A stretch of 64,000 bases of DNA. It comes from Rummeliibacillus pycnus (lineage in GTDB: Bacteria > Bacillota > Bacilli > Bacillales_A > Planococcaceae). Location: the NCBI RefSeq assembly GCF_002884495.1, contig NZ_KZ614145.1:3238423-3302422 (forward strand), in the 5' to 3' direction. Made by a program: the position numbers and the translations under genes. Shown here one piece after another: positions 8,961 to 17,347 of the stretch (positions are counted from its first letter, which is position 1; every line of letters starts with the position of its first letter). The notes beneath the pieces were generated by a model. That model saw only the letters and a list, made by a program, of their open reading frames with translations. It did not search any database and was not told the origin of the DNA.

Positions 8961-8980
8961 GGGAACACCTCTTTCCTTTT

Positions 8981-8997
8981 GTTTAATTATATTAAAC
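8981..8997. promoter_or_regulatory. operator-like palindrome, copy 1
   Basis: GTTTAATTATATTAAAC is a perfect inverted repeat with 7-bp arms and a 3-bp centre. It lies 20 bp upstream of the regulator's start codon. Confidence 0.6.
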
Positions 8998-9035
8998 TTT
9001 TGCTTGCAAAGGAAGTCTTATACATGTTATTATTT

Positions 9036-9052
9036 GTTTAATAAAATTAAAC
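9036..9052. promoter_or_regulatory. operator-like palindrome, copy 2
   Basis: GTTTAATAAAATTAAAC has the same arms as copy 1 and differs only in the 3-bp centre. Confidence 0.6.
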
Positions 9053-9053
9053 T

Positions 9054-9070
9054 TTTTAATTATATTAAAC
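9054..9070. promoter_or_regulatory. operator-like palindrome, copy 3
   Basis: TTTTAATTATATTAAAC equals copy 1 except for the first base. It lies one base after copy 2 and 16 bp ahead of the pump's start codon. Confidence 0.55.
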
Positions 9071-9086
9071 TAAGAGGGGTGGAGAG

Positions 9087-10379
9087 ATGGAAGAGGTATT
9101 AAGGTTAAAAAAGGCAACTTATCACTTATGGATATTTACAATAAGCAAGATTATCTCGATATTAGGTGCCAATGTGTTAGCATTTGGCATTAGTCTGTAC
9201 ATTTTGAAAATGACTGGTTCTGCGACGAGTTTTGCGGTTAATATGGTATGTTCGATTTTGCCACGTGTTATTTTATCTTCAATAGCAGGCTCAATAGCTG
9301 ATCGATATTCAAAAAAGACAATTATCTTAACATCACAAGCGGTAACTGTATTGTTAATGGGCGGTTTGTTAATATACGGCTATTTATTTGGAATTACTGT
9401 TACATCCATTTATGTTGTAACAGCTCTATATGCAATTATGTCTACATTTAACAGTGTGACATTTTCATCTTCCATTGCTTGTCTAGTAAATGAGGAACGA
9501 ATTCAAAAGGCTATGTCATTTAACCAAATGTCCATGTCGATTGCAGCAATAGGGGGACCGGCAATTGGTGGTATGATGTATGGTTTTGTATCCATTGAGG
9601 TCTTTTTAATGGTTCATATGATGGCGTACATGATCGCGTTCATATTGGAGGCAACGATGAATTTTAAGCTATACAGTAAAGCGGATACTGGAGCTTCTAA
9701 AGATATAGGAATAGTACAAAGTTTAAAAGAGGGCTTTCAATATACTAAAAATAATAAAGCAGTTTCTACTATACTTTGGGTAGCTTTATGGATTAATTTA
9801 TTTTTCTCAGCAGTAAGTGTTGGAGGTACGTTTATCTTAGTTGAAGTGTTGAAGATAAAATCACAGCATGTTGGAGTGATTGAATCAGCTGGTGCAGTAG
9901 GTATGTTAGTTGCATCCATCTTCCTTTCTACAAGAAAACAGTCAAAATATCCATTGCTACAATCTAAACGATTTATCTTATTAATGGCTATAACATTAGG
10001 TATGACAACGATACCTTTGTGGACTGTATTTACGTATAATGTGAATTTTATTTTTTTTATCATGATATTCTTTTGTTTTTCAGCATTTGGGACATTTGTA
10101 AATACGCCGATTGGGGTCATGATCCAAACAGAAGTAGAAGAAGTATACCGAGGAAGAATATTTGGAATTTTAGAGGCTGTAGCAATGGCAATGACACCTT
10201 TTGGAACAATGATTTTTGGTCTATTATTTGATCGTGTAGAGCCCCAATGGGTTTTACTAGGATCATGTATTGTCTTATTAGTAATTACATCATATATGAT
10301 GCGTTCATCTGTAGTAACACAAATTTATCCAGAATTAAAGGGTACTGTTCACTTAAAAGAAAAAGAGATTATCCAATAA
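9087..10379 (+). CDS. MFS efflux transporter (macrolide-efflux-like, MFS_3 type)
   Basis: The product has 430 aa with ~12 membrane helices. The N-terminal part, LGANVLAFGISLYILKMTGS, and the loop GSIADRYSKKTIIL (MFS motif A) resemble the Mef/DHA3 group, which exports macrolides or other hydrophobic compounds. The ATG lies behind a GA-rich SD (GAGGGGTGGAG). It is paired divergently with the XRE/TPR regulator. A terminator follows. The substrate is not deducible; calling it a resistance gene would be an overreach. Confidence 0.88.
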   Translation: MEEVLRLKKATYHLWIFTISKIISILGANVLAFGISLYILKMTGSATSFAVNMVCSILPRVILSSIAGSIADRYSKKTIILTSQAVTVLLMGGLLIYGYLFGITVTSIYVVTALYAIMSTFNSVTFSSSIACLVNEERIQKAMSFNQMSMSIAAIGGPAIGGMMYGFVSIEVFLMVHMMAYMIAFILEATMNFKLYSKADTGASKDIGIVQSLKEGFQYTKNNKAVSTILWVALWINLFFSAVSVGGTFILVEVLKIKSQHVGVIESAGAVGMLVASIFLSTRKQSKYPLLQSKRFILLMAITLGMTTIPLWTVFTYNVNFIFFIMIFFCFSAFGTFVNTPIGVMIQTEVEEVYRGRIFGILEAVAMAMTPFGTMIFGLLFDRVEPQWVLLGSCIVLLVITSYMMRSSVVTQIYPELKGTVHLKEKEIIQ

Positions 10380-10403
10380 GCATAAGAAATAAAGTAATTT
10401 CAT

Positions 10404-10446
10404 AAAAAAAATGCTCTTCCTTAATTTGTAAAGAAGAGCATTTTTC
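10404..10446. terminator. terminator between two converging MFS genes
   Basis: An AATGCTCTTC / GAAGAGCATT stem with an A run before it and a T run after it. Confidence 0.88.
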
Positions 10447-10532
10447 TTTTAATTTTATCACAAGTTGATCCAAATAGTATTAGTATGAATGTCTTTCAGG
10501 ACATTCCTAATCATAAGACATTATTTAGAATA

Positions 10533-11702
10533 TTATGCTTCCTTTTGAATGCGTAATGATTTTTTACTTAATTTGAATATGAACAGAATAAGGATGCTTA
10601 GTAAAGCTAATGTACCCGATATTTCATAAACTGTATTTGCTTCTTTTGTTAAAATCCATGTGAAGAATAGTGGTCCAAGGATACGTCCCATATTATCCAT
10701 AGAATATGAAAGACCGGCAGCAGTCCCATATTTCCCACCAGCTTCTTTTGAAGATAGGGAAGTATTTAAGGTACGTGCTAAAGCATTTCCCGCTGTGAAT
10801 ACACATAGAGCAAATCCTGCAAACCATAGGCTTTTGGTGAATGGAAACATAAATAAACCTATTGCAGTTACGATTTGAGCACCCATTAACCATTTGACTT
10901 CTGTCCCATCTTTAATATGTCGGACAAGTCCACCTTGAATCATGAAATCTACAAATCCACTAAATAGGAAAAGAGAACCTAATTGAGCAGCTGTAATATT
11001 AATTTTTTCCATTTGGAATAATTGCAGTGTAGATTCTACACCCGCAAGTAAAAATGTTACCATGAAGGAGAATAAGAATAAGTAACGTACACGGTACTTA
11101 AATAAAGTAGAAGCTCCTTTTGGTACAATTGAACGTTTTGATGTTTCTGCATGACGTTCTGGTTCTTTTAAAACAATACTTGCGTAGATAAATAATAAGA
11201 AAATTAATATACTCGAAACCGTAAATGGCATGCTTAAACTGATTTTTCCTAATAGACCGCCTAATGCAGGTCCGAAGATAAATCCGAGGCCAATCGACAT
11301 TCCCATAAAGCCCATATACTTATTACGATTTTCATCTGTAGACATATCACCAATAAATCCAGTAACTGCAGTATATAAAGCGCCTGAGAATAATCCTCCG
11401 ATAATTCGGGAAATATAAAGTATTGTTAATGATTTTATAAACAATGCAATCAATAAGAAGCTTGCACAGAATCCGAGCAATCCTATTAAGATTAATTTTT
11501 TGCGACCCATTTTATCACTTAATATTCCCCAGAAAGGAGCTGTAAAGAAACTTGCTAGAGAGTAAATTGTTAATAGACCGCCAACATGCATTTTAGCAAA
11601 TCCTTGTTCAACAACTACCTCAGGTAAAATGGGGATGATTAAGCCAAATCCTAAGTACACAAAAAATTGTACTGACATCAACAAGATGATGGACTTTTTC
11701 AT
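10533..11702 (-). CDS. MFS multidrug efflux transporter (DHA1, NorA/Bmr/TetA-like)
   Basis: The product has 389 aa with 12 predicted helices. Motif A is clear at residues ~60-72 (GILSDKMGRKKLI). Motif C of proton-drug antiporters reads GLGFIFGPALGGLLG around residue 135, a hallmark of DHA1 drug:H+ exporters. Length and motifs match NorA/Bmr/Blt. An AGGG SD precedes the ATG. It has no adjacent regulator gene. An inverted repeat (GTTTACCCT ... AGGGTAAC, about 11740-11790) upstream could be an operator. Confidence 0.88.
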   Translation of the reverse strand: MKKSIILLMSVQFFVYLGFGLIIPILPEVVVEQGFAKMHVGGLLTIYSLASFFTAPFWGILSDKMGRKKLILIGLLGFCASFLLIALFIKSLTILYISRIIGGLFSGALYTAVTGFIGDMSTDENRNKYMGFMGMSIGLGFIFGPALGGLLGKISLSMPFTVSSILIFLLFIYASIVLKEPERHAETSKRSIVPKGASTLFKYRVRYLFLFSFMVTFLLAGVESTLQLFQMEKINITAAQLGSLFLFSGFVDFMIQGGLVRHIKDGTEVKWLMGAQIVTAIGLFMFPFTKSLWFAGFALCVFTAGNALARTLNTSLSSKEAGGKYGTAAGLSYSMDNMGRILGPLFFTWILTKEANTVYEISGTLALLSILILFIFKLSKKSLRIQKEA

Positions 11703-12053
11703 AATAACCCTGCTTTCTATATACGAATGTAATCGAGTTCAGTTTACCCTGAAATAAGTGAAGTAACACAATAACAGAAAGGGTAACTTAAAAATATGTT
11801 TTACACAAATAGTATAGAACGAAAGGTAGTTTAATACGAAAGTTTTATTTTTGGCAAATGAAAAGCGTGAGAAATGGTTCATCACATTAAAAAATAATTA
11901 TCTGTTTCATGTTTTCTTATTACACTAGGGTCTGGACAATGCTGAGATTTTGCTATTTTGTCTTTATAATTCACTCGATATTGAGGCTTTTATTCGTTTA
12001 GTTTGTATCGTGCTATAATAAAAGTAATGACAATAAAGGAGGATTTCGTAACG
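11703..12053. other. intergenic region between the efflux gene and a small hypothetical gene
   Basis: A 351-bp gap without ORFs. It holds the GTTTACCCT / AGGGTAAC inverted repeat near the efflux start and an extended -10 promoter (TGCTATAAT, 12011-12019) pointing right toward the 98-aa gene. Nothing else is recognised. Confidence 0.6.
12011..12019 (+). promoter_or_regulatory. extended -10 promoter element
   Basis: TGCTATAAT lies 34 bp ahead of the 98-aa gene. No good -35 is visible, which an extended -10 can offset. Confidence 0.5.
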
Positions 12054-12350
12054 ATGGAAATTACAGCAATCGCTACAATAAAAACAAACGAAGGTACAAA
12101 ATCCACTTTAGATTTAGATATTCCTTTACTAATTGATTTGGTGCCTGCACGTAAATTCAAAGTAACTCAAGTATTAGAATCACTTGGACATTCAGATGTT
12201 GAAGTTGAATCTGAAAATATGGAAGTTTTTAATGCAAAAAGTACAGTAAATGGTAAAAAGCAAGAAACAACTATTGAATTTGGTTATGCTTTACGCCACG
12301 GTGATCGTTTGTTTGTATTAAATGAACTTCATGATTTAATTAAAAAATAA
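12054..12350 (+). CDS. hypothetical protein, 98 aa
   Basis: A soluble protein beginning MEITAIATIKTNEGTKSTLD, rich in alternating beta-type segments and ending in a short helix (LHDLIKK). The ATG at 12054 is 11 bases after AAAGGAGG (12035-12042). An upstream in-frame GTG-type start would place the SD inside the gene, so I rejected it. It has its own promoter and terminator. I do not recognise the family. Confidence 0.78.
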   Translation: MEITAIATIKTNEGTKSTLDLDIPLLIDLVPARKFKVTQVLESLGHSDVEVESENMEVFNAKSTVNGKKQETTIEFGYALRHGDRLFVLNELHDLIKK

Positions 12351-12387
12351 AGAAGAGGCATATCAAATGAATGATATCCCCCTTAGG

Positions 12388-12432
12388 CTGTAGACAAATT
12401 CGAAGGATTTCAAGTTTGTCTACAGTTTTTTT
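12388..12432 (+). terminator. terminator after the 98-aa gene
   Basis: A CTGTAGACAAA / TTTGTCTACAG stem is followed by a seven-T run. Confidence 0.88.
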
Positions 12433-12555
12433 CTTTTTTGTGTTATTCCACTGTTTTAGTATCCACAGATTGAGAGATCAATTTTATCTACCTGTAAATG
12501 CATTGGTTCAAATAACCAACGGCAGGGAGAAAGCACCACTGATAGAAGTTTCACT

Positions 12556-14760
12556 TTATAGTTGAATTCTTTGTAAACGTAGTGCATTTAATACAACTGA
12601 TACAGAGCTGAATGCCATTGCTGCACCTGCAAGCCAAGGAGCAAGTAAGCCGGATGCAGCGATAGGGATACCTATAGAATTGTAGGCAAGAGCCCAGAAT
12701 AAATTTTGTTTAATATTGCGAACAGTTAATCGGCTCATTTTAATCGTATCAACAACTTTTAAGAGGTCACCTTTCATAACGGTAATATCTGCAGCTTCAA
12801 TAGCCACATCTGTACCTGTTCCCATTGCAATACCGATATCTGCCTTTGCAAGTGCGGGGGCATCATTAAGACCGTCGCCTACCATCGCGACATGACGTTT
12901 TTCTCGTTGCAGTTTTTCGATTTCAGCTGCTTTTTCAGTAGGTAAAACTCCCGCAATCACATGGTTAATCCCCACCTGTTTTGCAATTGAAGAAGCTGTT
13001 GCTGCTTGATCGCCCGTCAACATAATTGTTTCGATACCCATATTTTGTAGCTTTTGAATAGCCTCTTTTGAAGTTTCTTTTACTTCATCAGCTACAGCAA
13101 TTGTTGCAACATGTTTAAAATCAATTGCTGCATACATAACTGTTTTACCTTCACTTTCAAAATTACTTTCACAATTAATTGGAATATCGTAACGAGCAAA
13201 TAATTTTCTTGTTCCGATAATAATTTTTTTGCTTTCAGCTACTGCTTCTATTCCTTGTCCAGGAATTGCTTTAAATGACTGAATAGTAGGTTGTTCTCCA
13301 AAGTCTTTACCGTATGCTGTTATAGCTGTTGCAACTGGATGTTCTGAGTTGCTTTCTGCAGCTGCAATAAGTGGAACGACTTCATTCTTATCATATTGAT
13401 TGTGCACTAAAAAGTTTATTACAGTAGGTTTACCTTTAGTAATTGTACCCGTTTTATCAAATACGATTGTATCAATTGTATTAGTATGTTCAAGTGCCTC
13501 AGCTGTTTTGAAGAGAACACCACTTTCAGCCGCACGACCTGAACCTGCCATAATGGATGTTGGCGTTGCAAGTCCAAGTGCACATGGACAGGCAATTACT
13601 AGAACAGCAATCATACGTTCAAGCGATTGTGTAAAGTTGCCATCGGTGAAAAAGAAATAGCTAGCGATAAATGTAATCACGGCTAAAGTAACAACAATAG
13701 GGACAAAAATAGCTGAAATTTGATCAGCTAATCGTTGAATAGGTGCTTTAGAACCCTGTGCCTCTTCAACAACATGAATAATGTTGGATAGCACTGTATC
13801 TTGTCCAATTTTTTTTGCTTGAACTCGTAATGTTCCATTTTCATTTAATGTAGCTGCATAGACAGTGTCACCAATGGATTTATCTACAGGCAAGCTTTCT
13901 CCAGTTAACATGGATTCATTAACAGCAGAATTTCCTGAAACAACCACTGCATCTACTGGAATAGATGTACCTGGTTTAATCACTAAAATGTCTTCTAATT
14001 GTACTTCACGAATCGGTACTTCCAATGGTTTTCCATTTCGCTCAACAATAGCAGTCTTAGGTTGTAATTTCAGTAATTTTTTAATAGCATCGGATGAATG
14101 TCCTTTGGCGCGTGCTTCAAATAATTTACCAAGTAAAATTAATGTAATTAAGATTGCACTTGTTTCGAAATACAAATTTAGCTGATGCATACCAATATGC
14201 TCACGGTTCTTCAGTACAATGTACACACTGTAAAAATAGGCAGCGGATGTTCCTAATGCAACAAGTACATCCATATTGGCACTCTTATTGCGAAGCGCAT
14301 AATAGGCACCCTTATAAAATTGCCAGCCAATACCGAATTGTACTATTGTAGCAAGAGCCCATTGTACATAGGGATTCATCAGAAAATCAGGTACATATAC
14401 ACCTTTTGTAAATGAGAAGTGTGCAAACATTGTCCATAGCAATGGTAAAGAAAATATGGCTGATATGATCAATACACGAGTTTTCCGTTCAATCTCTATT
14501 TCACGATGATCTTTTTCGTTATTTTCTTGATGAACTACCGCATCATAACCAAGCTTTTGAATTTTTGAGATGAGCACTTCTTCGTTCAACTGTGAATTGT
14601 CATAAGATACATGGCCAGTTTCTAGTGCTAGGTTTACAGTTGCGTGTTCTACTCCTTCTAGTTTGTTAAGTCCGCGCTCAATTCGAGCAGAACATGCAGC
14701 ACAAGTCATTCCTTGAATATCAAGTGTCACTTCTTTACTCTGAGAGCCGATAGTTGCCAT
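12556..14760 (-). CDS. copA: copper-exporting P1B-type ATPase CopA
   Basis: The product has 734 aa and pumps Cu(I) out of the cytosol. It has one N-terminal HMA domain (GMTCAACSARIE, CxxC near residue 20), then P1B membrane helices, the TGES actuator motif, the CPC metal site in ACPCALGLATPTSI, the DKTGTITKG phosphorylation loop and GDGLNDAPALAKADIG. B. subtilis CopA has two HMA domains, so this form is one domain shorter. The start at 14758-14760 follows AAAAGGAGTG (14769-14778). The in-frame ATG at 14779 has no SD. A CsoR-like box lies directly upstream, and copZ is terminated just before it. Confidence 0.95.
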   Translation of the reverse strand: MATIGSQSKEVTLDIQGMTCAACSARIERGLNKLEGVEHATVNLALETGHVSYDNSQLNEEVLISKIQKLGYDAVVHQENNEKDHREIEIERKTRVLIISAIFSLPLLWTMFAHFSFTKGVYVPDFLMNPYVQWALATIVQFGIGWQFYKGAYYALRNKSANMDVLVALGTSAAYFYSVYIVLKNREHIGMHQLNLYFETSAILITLILLGKLFEARAKGHSSDAIKKLLKLQPKTAIVERNGKPLEVPIREVQLEDILVIKPGTSIPVDAVVVSGNSAVNESMLTGESLPVDKSIGDTVYAATLNENGTLRVQAKKIGQDTVLSNIIHVVEEAQGSKAPIQRLADQISAIFVPIVVTLAVITFIASYFFFTDGNFTQSLERMIAVLVIACPCALGLATPTSIMAGSGRAAESGVLFKTAEALEHTNTIDTIVFDKTGTITKGKPTVINFLVHNQYDKNEVVPLIAAAESNSEHPVATAITAYGKDFGEQPTIQSFKAIPGQGIEAVAESKKIIIGTRKLFARYDIPINCESNFESEGKTVMYAAIDFKHVATIAVADEVKETSKEAIQKLQNMGIETIMLTGDQAATASSIAKQVGINHVIAGVLPTEKAAEIEKLQREKRHVAMVGDGLNDAPALAKADIGIAMGTGTDVAIEAADITVMKGDLLKVVDTIKMSRLTVRNIKQNLFWALAYNSIGIPIAASGLLAPWLAGAAMAFSSVSVVLNALRLQRIQL

Positions 14761-14779
14761 AGCAAAACACTCCTTTTCC

Positions 14780-14796
14780 ATACCTTATAGGGGTAT
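14780..14796. promoter_or_regulatory. CsoR-like operator in front of copA
   Basis: ATACC-N7-GGTAT with a G-rich centre (TATAGGGG on the plus strand) resembles CsoR boxes of Firmicutes copper operons. It lies between the copZ terminator and the copA start, suggesting a second copper-responsive promoter. Confidence 0.55.
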
Positions 14797-14805
14797 ACGG
14801 TTATG

Positions 14806-14830
14806 CAAAAAATAACTGCAAAAATGCAGT
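14806..14830 (-). terminator. short terminator after copZ
   Basis: On the minus strand ACTGCA-TTTT-TGCAGT is followed by TATTTTTT. The stem is only 6 bp, so read-through into copA is likely. Confidence 0.6.
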
Positions 14831-14838
14831 CATTGAAA

Positions 14839-15048
14839 TTATTTTATAGTGTATCCTTCTTCTTCAATAGCTTCTTTTATATTGCTAGTGGTTACTTTTG
14901 AATTGTCAAAAGTTACTTCTACTAAACCTTTTTCTAAGTTTACATTAACAGCTGTAACACCGTTTAATTCACCAACACCATTCTCTACAGCTTTAACACA
15001 ATGCCCACAAGACATACCTTCTACTTTTAATTGAACTTTTTCAGACAT
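14839..15048 (-). CDS. copZ: copper chaperone CopZ
   Basis: A 69-aa HMA-fold protein (beta-alpha-beta-beta-alpha-beta) with the copper-binding GMSCGHC loop at residues ~11-17. It carries Cu(I) to CopA and away from CsoR. The length is exactly the family norm. It is 13 bp downstream of csoR and in its operon. A small terminator separates it from copA. Confidence 0.95.
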   Translation of the reverse strand: MSEKVQLKVEGMSCGHCVKAVENGVGELNGVTAVNVNLEKGLVEVTFDNSKVTTSNIKEAIEEEGYTIK

Positions 15049-15061
15049 GATAAAACACTCC

Positions 15062-15370
15062 TTATTTTCTCATTAGTTTTTGTATAGTTGTAACCAACTC
15101 ATCTAAAACCGAATCATCACCTTCGGCTAATCGATCTTTTACACAGCCTTTTAAATGACCGTTCAGTAAAACTTTTGCTACGCTGTTTAATGCAGATTGT
15201 GTAGCAGATAATTGCGTAATAATATCGTCGCAATATATATCTTTTTCGACCATACCTTTGATACCACGAATCTGGCCTTCAATACGATTTAAGCGAGTAG
15301 TCAAATCTTTTTTGATCTGTTCAGGGTGATGACTTTTGCGACAAGAAGGATTATTACATTCTTCAGCCAT
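15062..15370 (-). CDS. csoR: copper-sensing repressor CsoR
   Basis: A 102-aa all-helical repressor that releases DNA on binding Cu(I). The Cys-His-Cys copper ligands are visible: Cys in DIYCDDI and the HLKGC pair (x-His-x-x-x-Cys). The ATG at 15368-15370 has AGGAGG seven bases upstream. A longer in-frame start at 15391 would overlap this SD and the operator, so I rejected it. It is the first gene of csoR-copZ-copA, under a CsoR-like box of its own. Confidence 0.95.
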   Translation of the reverse strand: MAEECNNPSCRKSHHPEQIKKDLTTRLNRIEGQIRGIKGMVEKDIYCDDIITQLSATQSALNSVAKVLLNGHLKGCVKDRLAEGDDSVLDELVTTIQKLMRK

Positions 15371-15388
15371 AGATATTCGCCTCCTGCT

Positions 15389-15417
15389 CATAGAGTAACA
15401 TACTCTATGGGGGTATG
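15389..15417. promoter_or_regulatory. CsoR-like operator and overlapping perfect palindrome ahead of csoR
   Basis: CATAGAGTA-ACA-TACTCTATG (15389-15409) is a perfect 9-bp-arm inverted repeat. It overlaps CATAC-N9-GTATG (15399-15417) with a GGGGG centre, the likely CsoR box. Confidence 0.6.
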
Positions 15418-15763
15418 TGAAGCGTTTAAGAATCTTTAAGAAAAATTTACATTCTAATGCCGGATAATATGGTATGAATAATATAGAAAAGATTTCAAAA
15501 GTGAAGCAACTAATAATGGCAATAAATTATTGTTAAACAATATGATAATGCTTTTCAAAAGGGTGATTGTAACTTGACAATGAATATAGTATGATATATG
15601 TCCATATTATTTATGTAACAATATTGAAAAAATCTAAAACGATAAAAAATGTTATGATAATAAGGGTTACATATTGACTTATTTGGTTATGATGAAATAG
15701 TAGTGGCAACCGTAATACGGATGCTACGTCATATAAATATAAGAAACAGAAGAGGTGGAAGAT
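15418..15763. other. intergenic region between csoR and a 45-aa gene
   Basis: About 350 bp without a larger ORF. It holds a possible leader hairpin at 15700-15727 (GTAG..GCA.CCGTA / TACGG.TGC.TAC) shortly before the small gene. The rest is A/T-rich. Confidence 0.5.
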
Positions 15764-15901
15764 ATGTCAAGAGATGTAGATGTAACAAAAATTATTGCAA
15801 ATTTATCTAAACTTGGCGTTAAGGCAACGACTACTAAGTCTCGCTTAGAATTACTAAAAGCATTAGCACCACCAAAATCAGCTCCACAAACTCAAAACTA
15901 A
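15764..15901 (+). CDS. 45-aa Lmo0850-like small protein
   Basis: An ORF of 46 codons reads MSRDVDVTKIIANLSKLGVK and then a Lys/Leu-rich stretch ending APPKSAPQTQN. It starts at ATG eight bases after AGAGGTGG and is closed by a strong terminator, so it is a real gene. The pattern of a short amphipathic helix followed by TKSRLELLKAL matches what I remember of the Lmo0850 family of tiny Bacillales proteins of unknown function. Confidence 0.75.
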   Translation: MSRDVDVTKIIANLSKLGVKATTTKSRLELLKALAPPKSAPQTQN

Positions 15902-15917
15902 ATTAAGAACATCATTC

Positions 15918-15946
15918 AACTTCGACAAAGAGTCGAAGTTTTTTTA
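15918..15946 (+). terminator. terminator after the 45-aa gene
   Basis: An AACTTCGAC / GTCGAAGTT stem with a T run. Confidence 0.88.
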
Positions 15947-16048
15947 TTGACTATGTATGGAAACAGTTAATTTAATTTTAATGATTAGGGACAGGTTCAA
16001 ATAAACTTTTGGATATGGACTAGTCTAGTGAAATCCTATATGACTATT

Positions 16049-16086
16049 AAAACAGCCCAAAGATGATATCATCTTTGGGCTGTTTT
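16049..16086. terminator. perfect 38-bp palindromic terminator
   Basis: AAAACAGCCCAAAGATGAT followed by its exact complement, with A and T tails, serves rodA on the minus strand and stops read-through from the left. Just beyond it ATCCAATCCTCA occurs twice (16089-16100 and 16110-16121). Confidence 0.85.
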
Positions 16087-16153
16087 TTATCCAATCCTCA
16101 AGGATCTAGATCCAATCCTCATGATATTGGGAAGAGGATCGGGCGATTTACTT

Positions 16154-17347
16154 TTAGAAATCATCGTTATTATCATGATTACCAAACATATATGTTCGAT
16201 AATGAAATTTCATACTAAAGACTAAACCTAATGCTAAAGCGTTCCCCATCATTGAACTACCACCATAACTTATAAATGGAAGTGGAATACCGGTAATTGG
16301 TAATACCTGAGTAGTCATACCAATATTTTCGAATACGTGGAATGTAATTGTAGCAATGATGCCTGCACAAACATAAGTACAGAATGGATCTTTCATTTGT
16401 AAAGTAAGCTTAGTTAAATGGAAAATCAAGAAGAAGAATAAACAAATTACAACACTTGCACCGATAAATCCGTATTCTTCCCCAATTACACTGAAAATAA
16501 AATCGGTATGATTTTCTGGTACATATACTTCTCGATGCATGAATCCTTTACCAAAGATTTCACCGGATCCAATAGCATTCAAAGAAGAAATTAAATGATA
16601 TCCATCACCTGTTGAATAAGAGTAAGGATCTAACCAAGAGTAGATACGAGCAAATTGATATGGGCTAAAACCAAGATCCTTTGAAAGAAAGTCTTGCATA
16701 TAAAGAGCCATCCACAATAAGGCCGAACCAATTGCACCAACAACTGCAGCAACTGGTAATATTATCTTCCATGAAATTCCAGCTACAATAATAATAGCTG
16801 CTGTGATAGCAAAGAATACCAATGCAGTACCCAAGTCGGGTTGTTTCATAATAAATGCTAATGGAACTAATAGCACTAGGAAAATTTTACCCAATAAAAT
16901 GAAATCTGTTTTTAATGATCTAATTGTATAATCTTCATGATGTTTACTCACCGTTCTTGCAAGCGCAAGTATAAAGAAAGTTTTCATGAACTCTGAAGGT
17001 TGGATATCAGCAAAACCTAAGTGAAACCAACTTTTGGCACCATTTCGTGGTTCGGCAATTTGACCAACACCACCAGGAGCAATCATTAGAATTAGAAGGA
17101 CGAAAATCCCCGCTCCATATAAATACCAAGCCATTTTCTTATATTGATCAGGTTCAAAATACATCATGAAAGCTACGATACAAGCACCTACAAAATACCA
17201 GAAAAGTTGTTTTGGTACGAAATTAATGCCATATTGCCCTGAAGTTTGTGCCGAAGCAATAGCCAACACACTTACAATACAAAATAGCATCATTATGAAA
17301 GCGAGCGTCCAGTCAAAACGGTCGGAAAAATTTCTCTTTGAATTCAT
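16154..17347 (-). CDS. rodA: rod-shape peptidoglycan polymerase RodA (SEDS family)
   Basis: The product has 397 aa with about ten membrane helices. SEDS glycosyltransferases polymerise lipid II together with a class-B PBP. Family landmarks include QPSEFMKTFFI, the conserved loop ARIYSWLDPYSYSTGDGYHL with its following NAIGSGEIFGKGF, and the C-terminal GMTTQVLPITGIPLPFISYG; the last favours RodA over FtsW/SpoVE. The ATG at 17345-17347 lies five bases after AGGTGA; the longer in-frame GTG overlaps that SD. A structured RNA leader lies upstream. Confidence 0.92.
   Translation of the reverse strand: MNSKRNFSDRFDWTLAFIMMLFCIVSVLAIASAQTSGQYGINFVPKQLFWYFVGACIVAFMMYFEPDQYKKMAWYLYGAGIFVLLILMIAPGGVGQIAEPRNGAKSWFHLGFADIQPSEFMKTFFILALARTVSKHHEDYTIRSLKTDFILLGKIFLVLLVPLAFIMKQPDLGTALVFFAITAAIIIVAGISWKIILPVAAVVGAIGSALLWMALYMQDFLSKDLGFSPYQFARIYSWLDPYSYSTGDGYHLISSLNAIGSGEIFGKGFMHREVYVPENHTDFIFSVIGEEYGFIGASVVICLFFFLIFHLTKLTLQMKDPFCTYVCAGIIATITFHVFENIGMTTQVLPITGIPLPFISYGGSSMMGNALALGLVFSMKFHYRTYMFGNHDNNDDF

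Noticed and set aside
14849-15034. 61-aa plus-strand ORF over copZ
   Set aside because: Exactly antisense to copZ, no SD, low-complexity Ser/Thr composition.
16089-16121. 12-bp direct repeat ATCCAATCCTCA next to the rodA terminator
   Set aside because: Only two copies without spacers of CRISPR size; no array, no cas genes.
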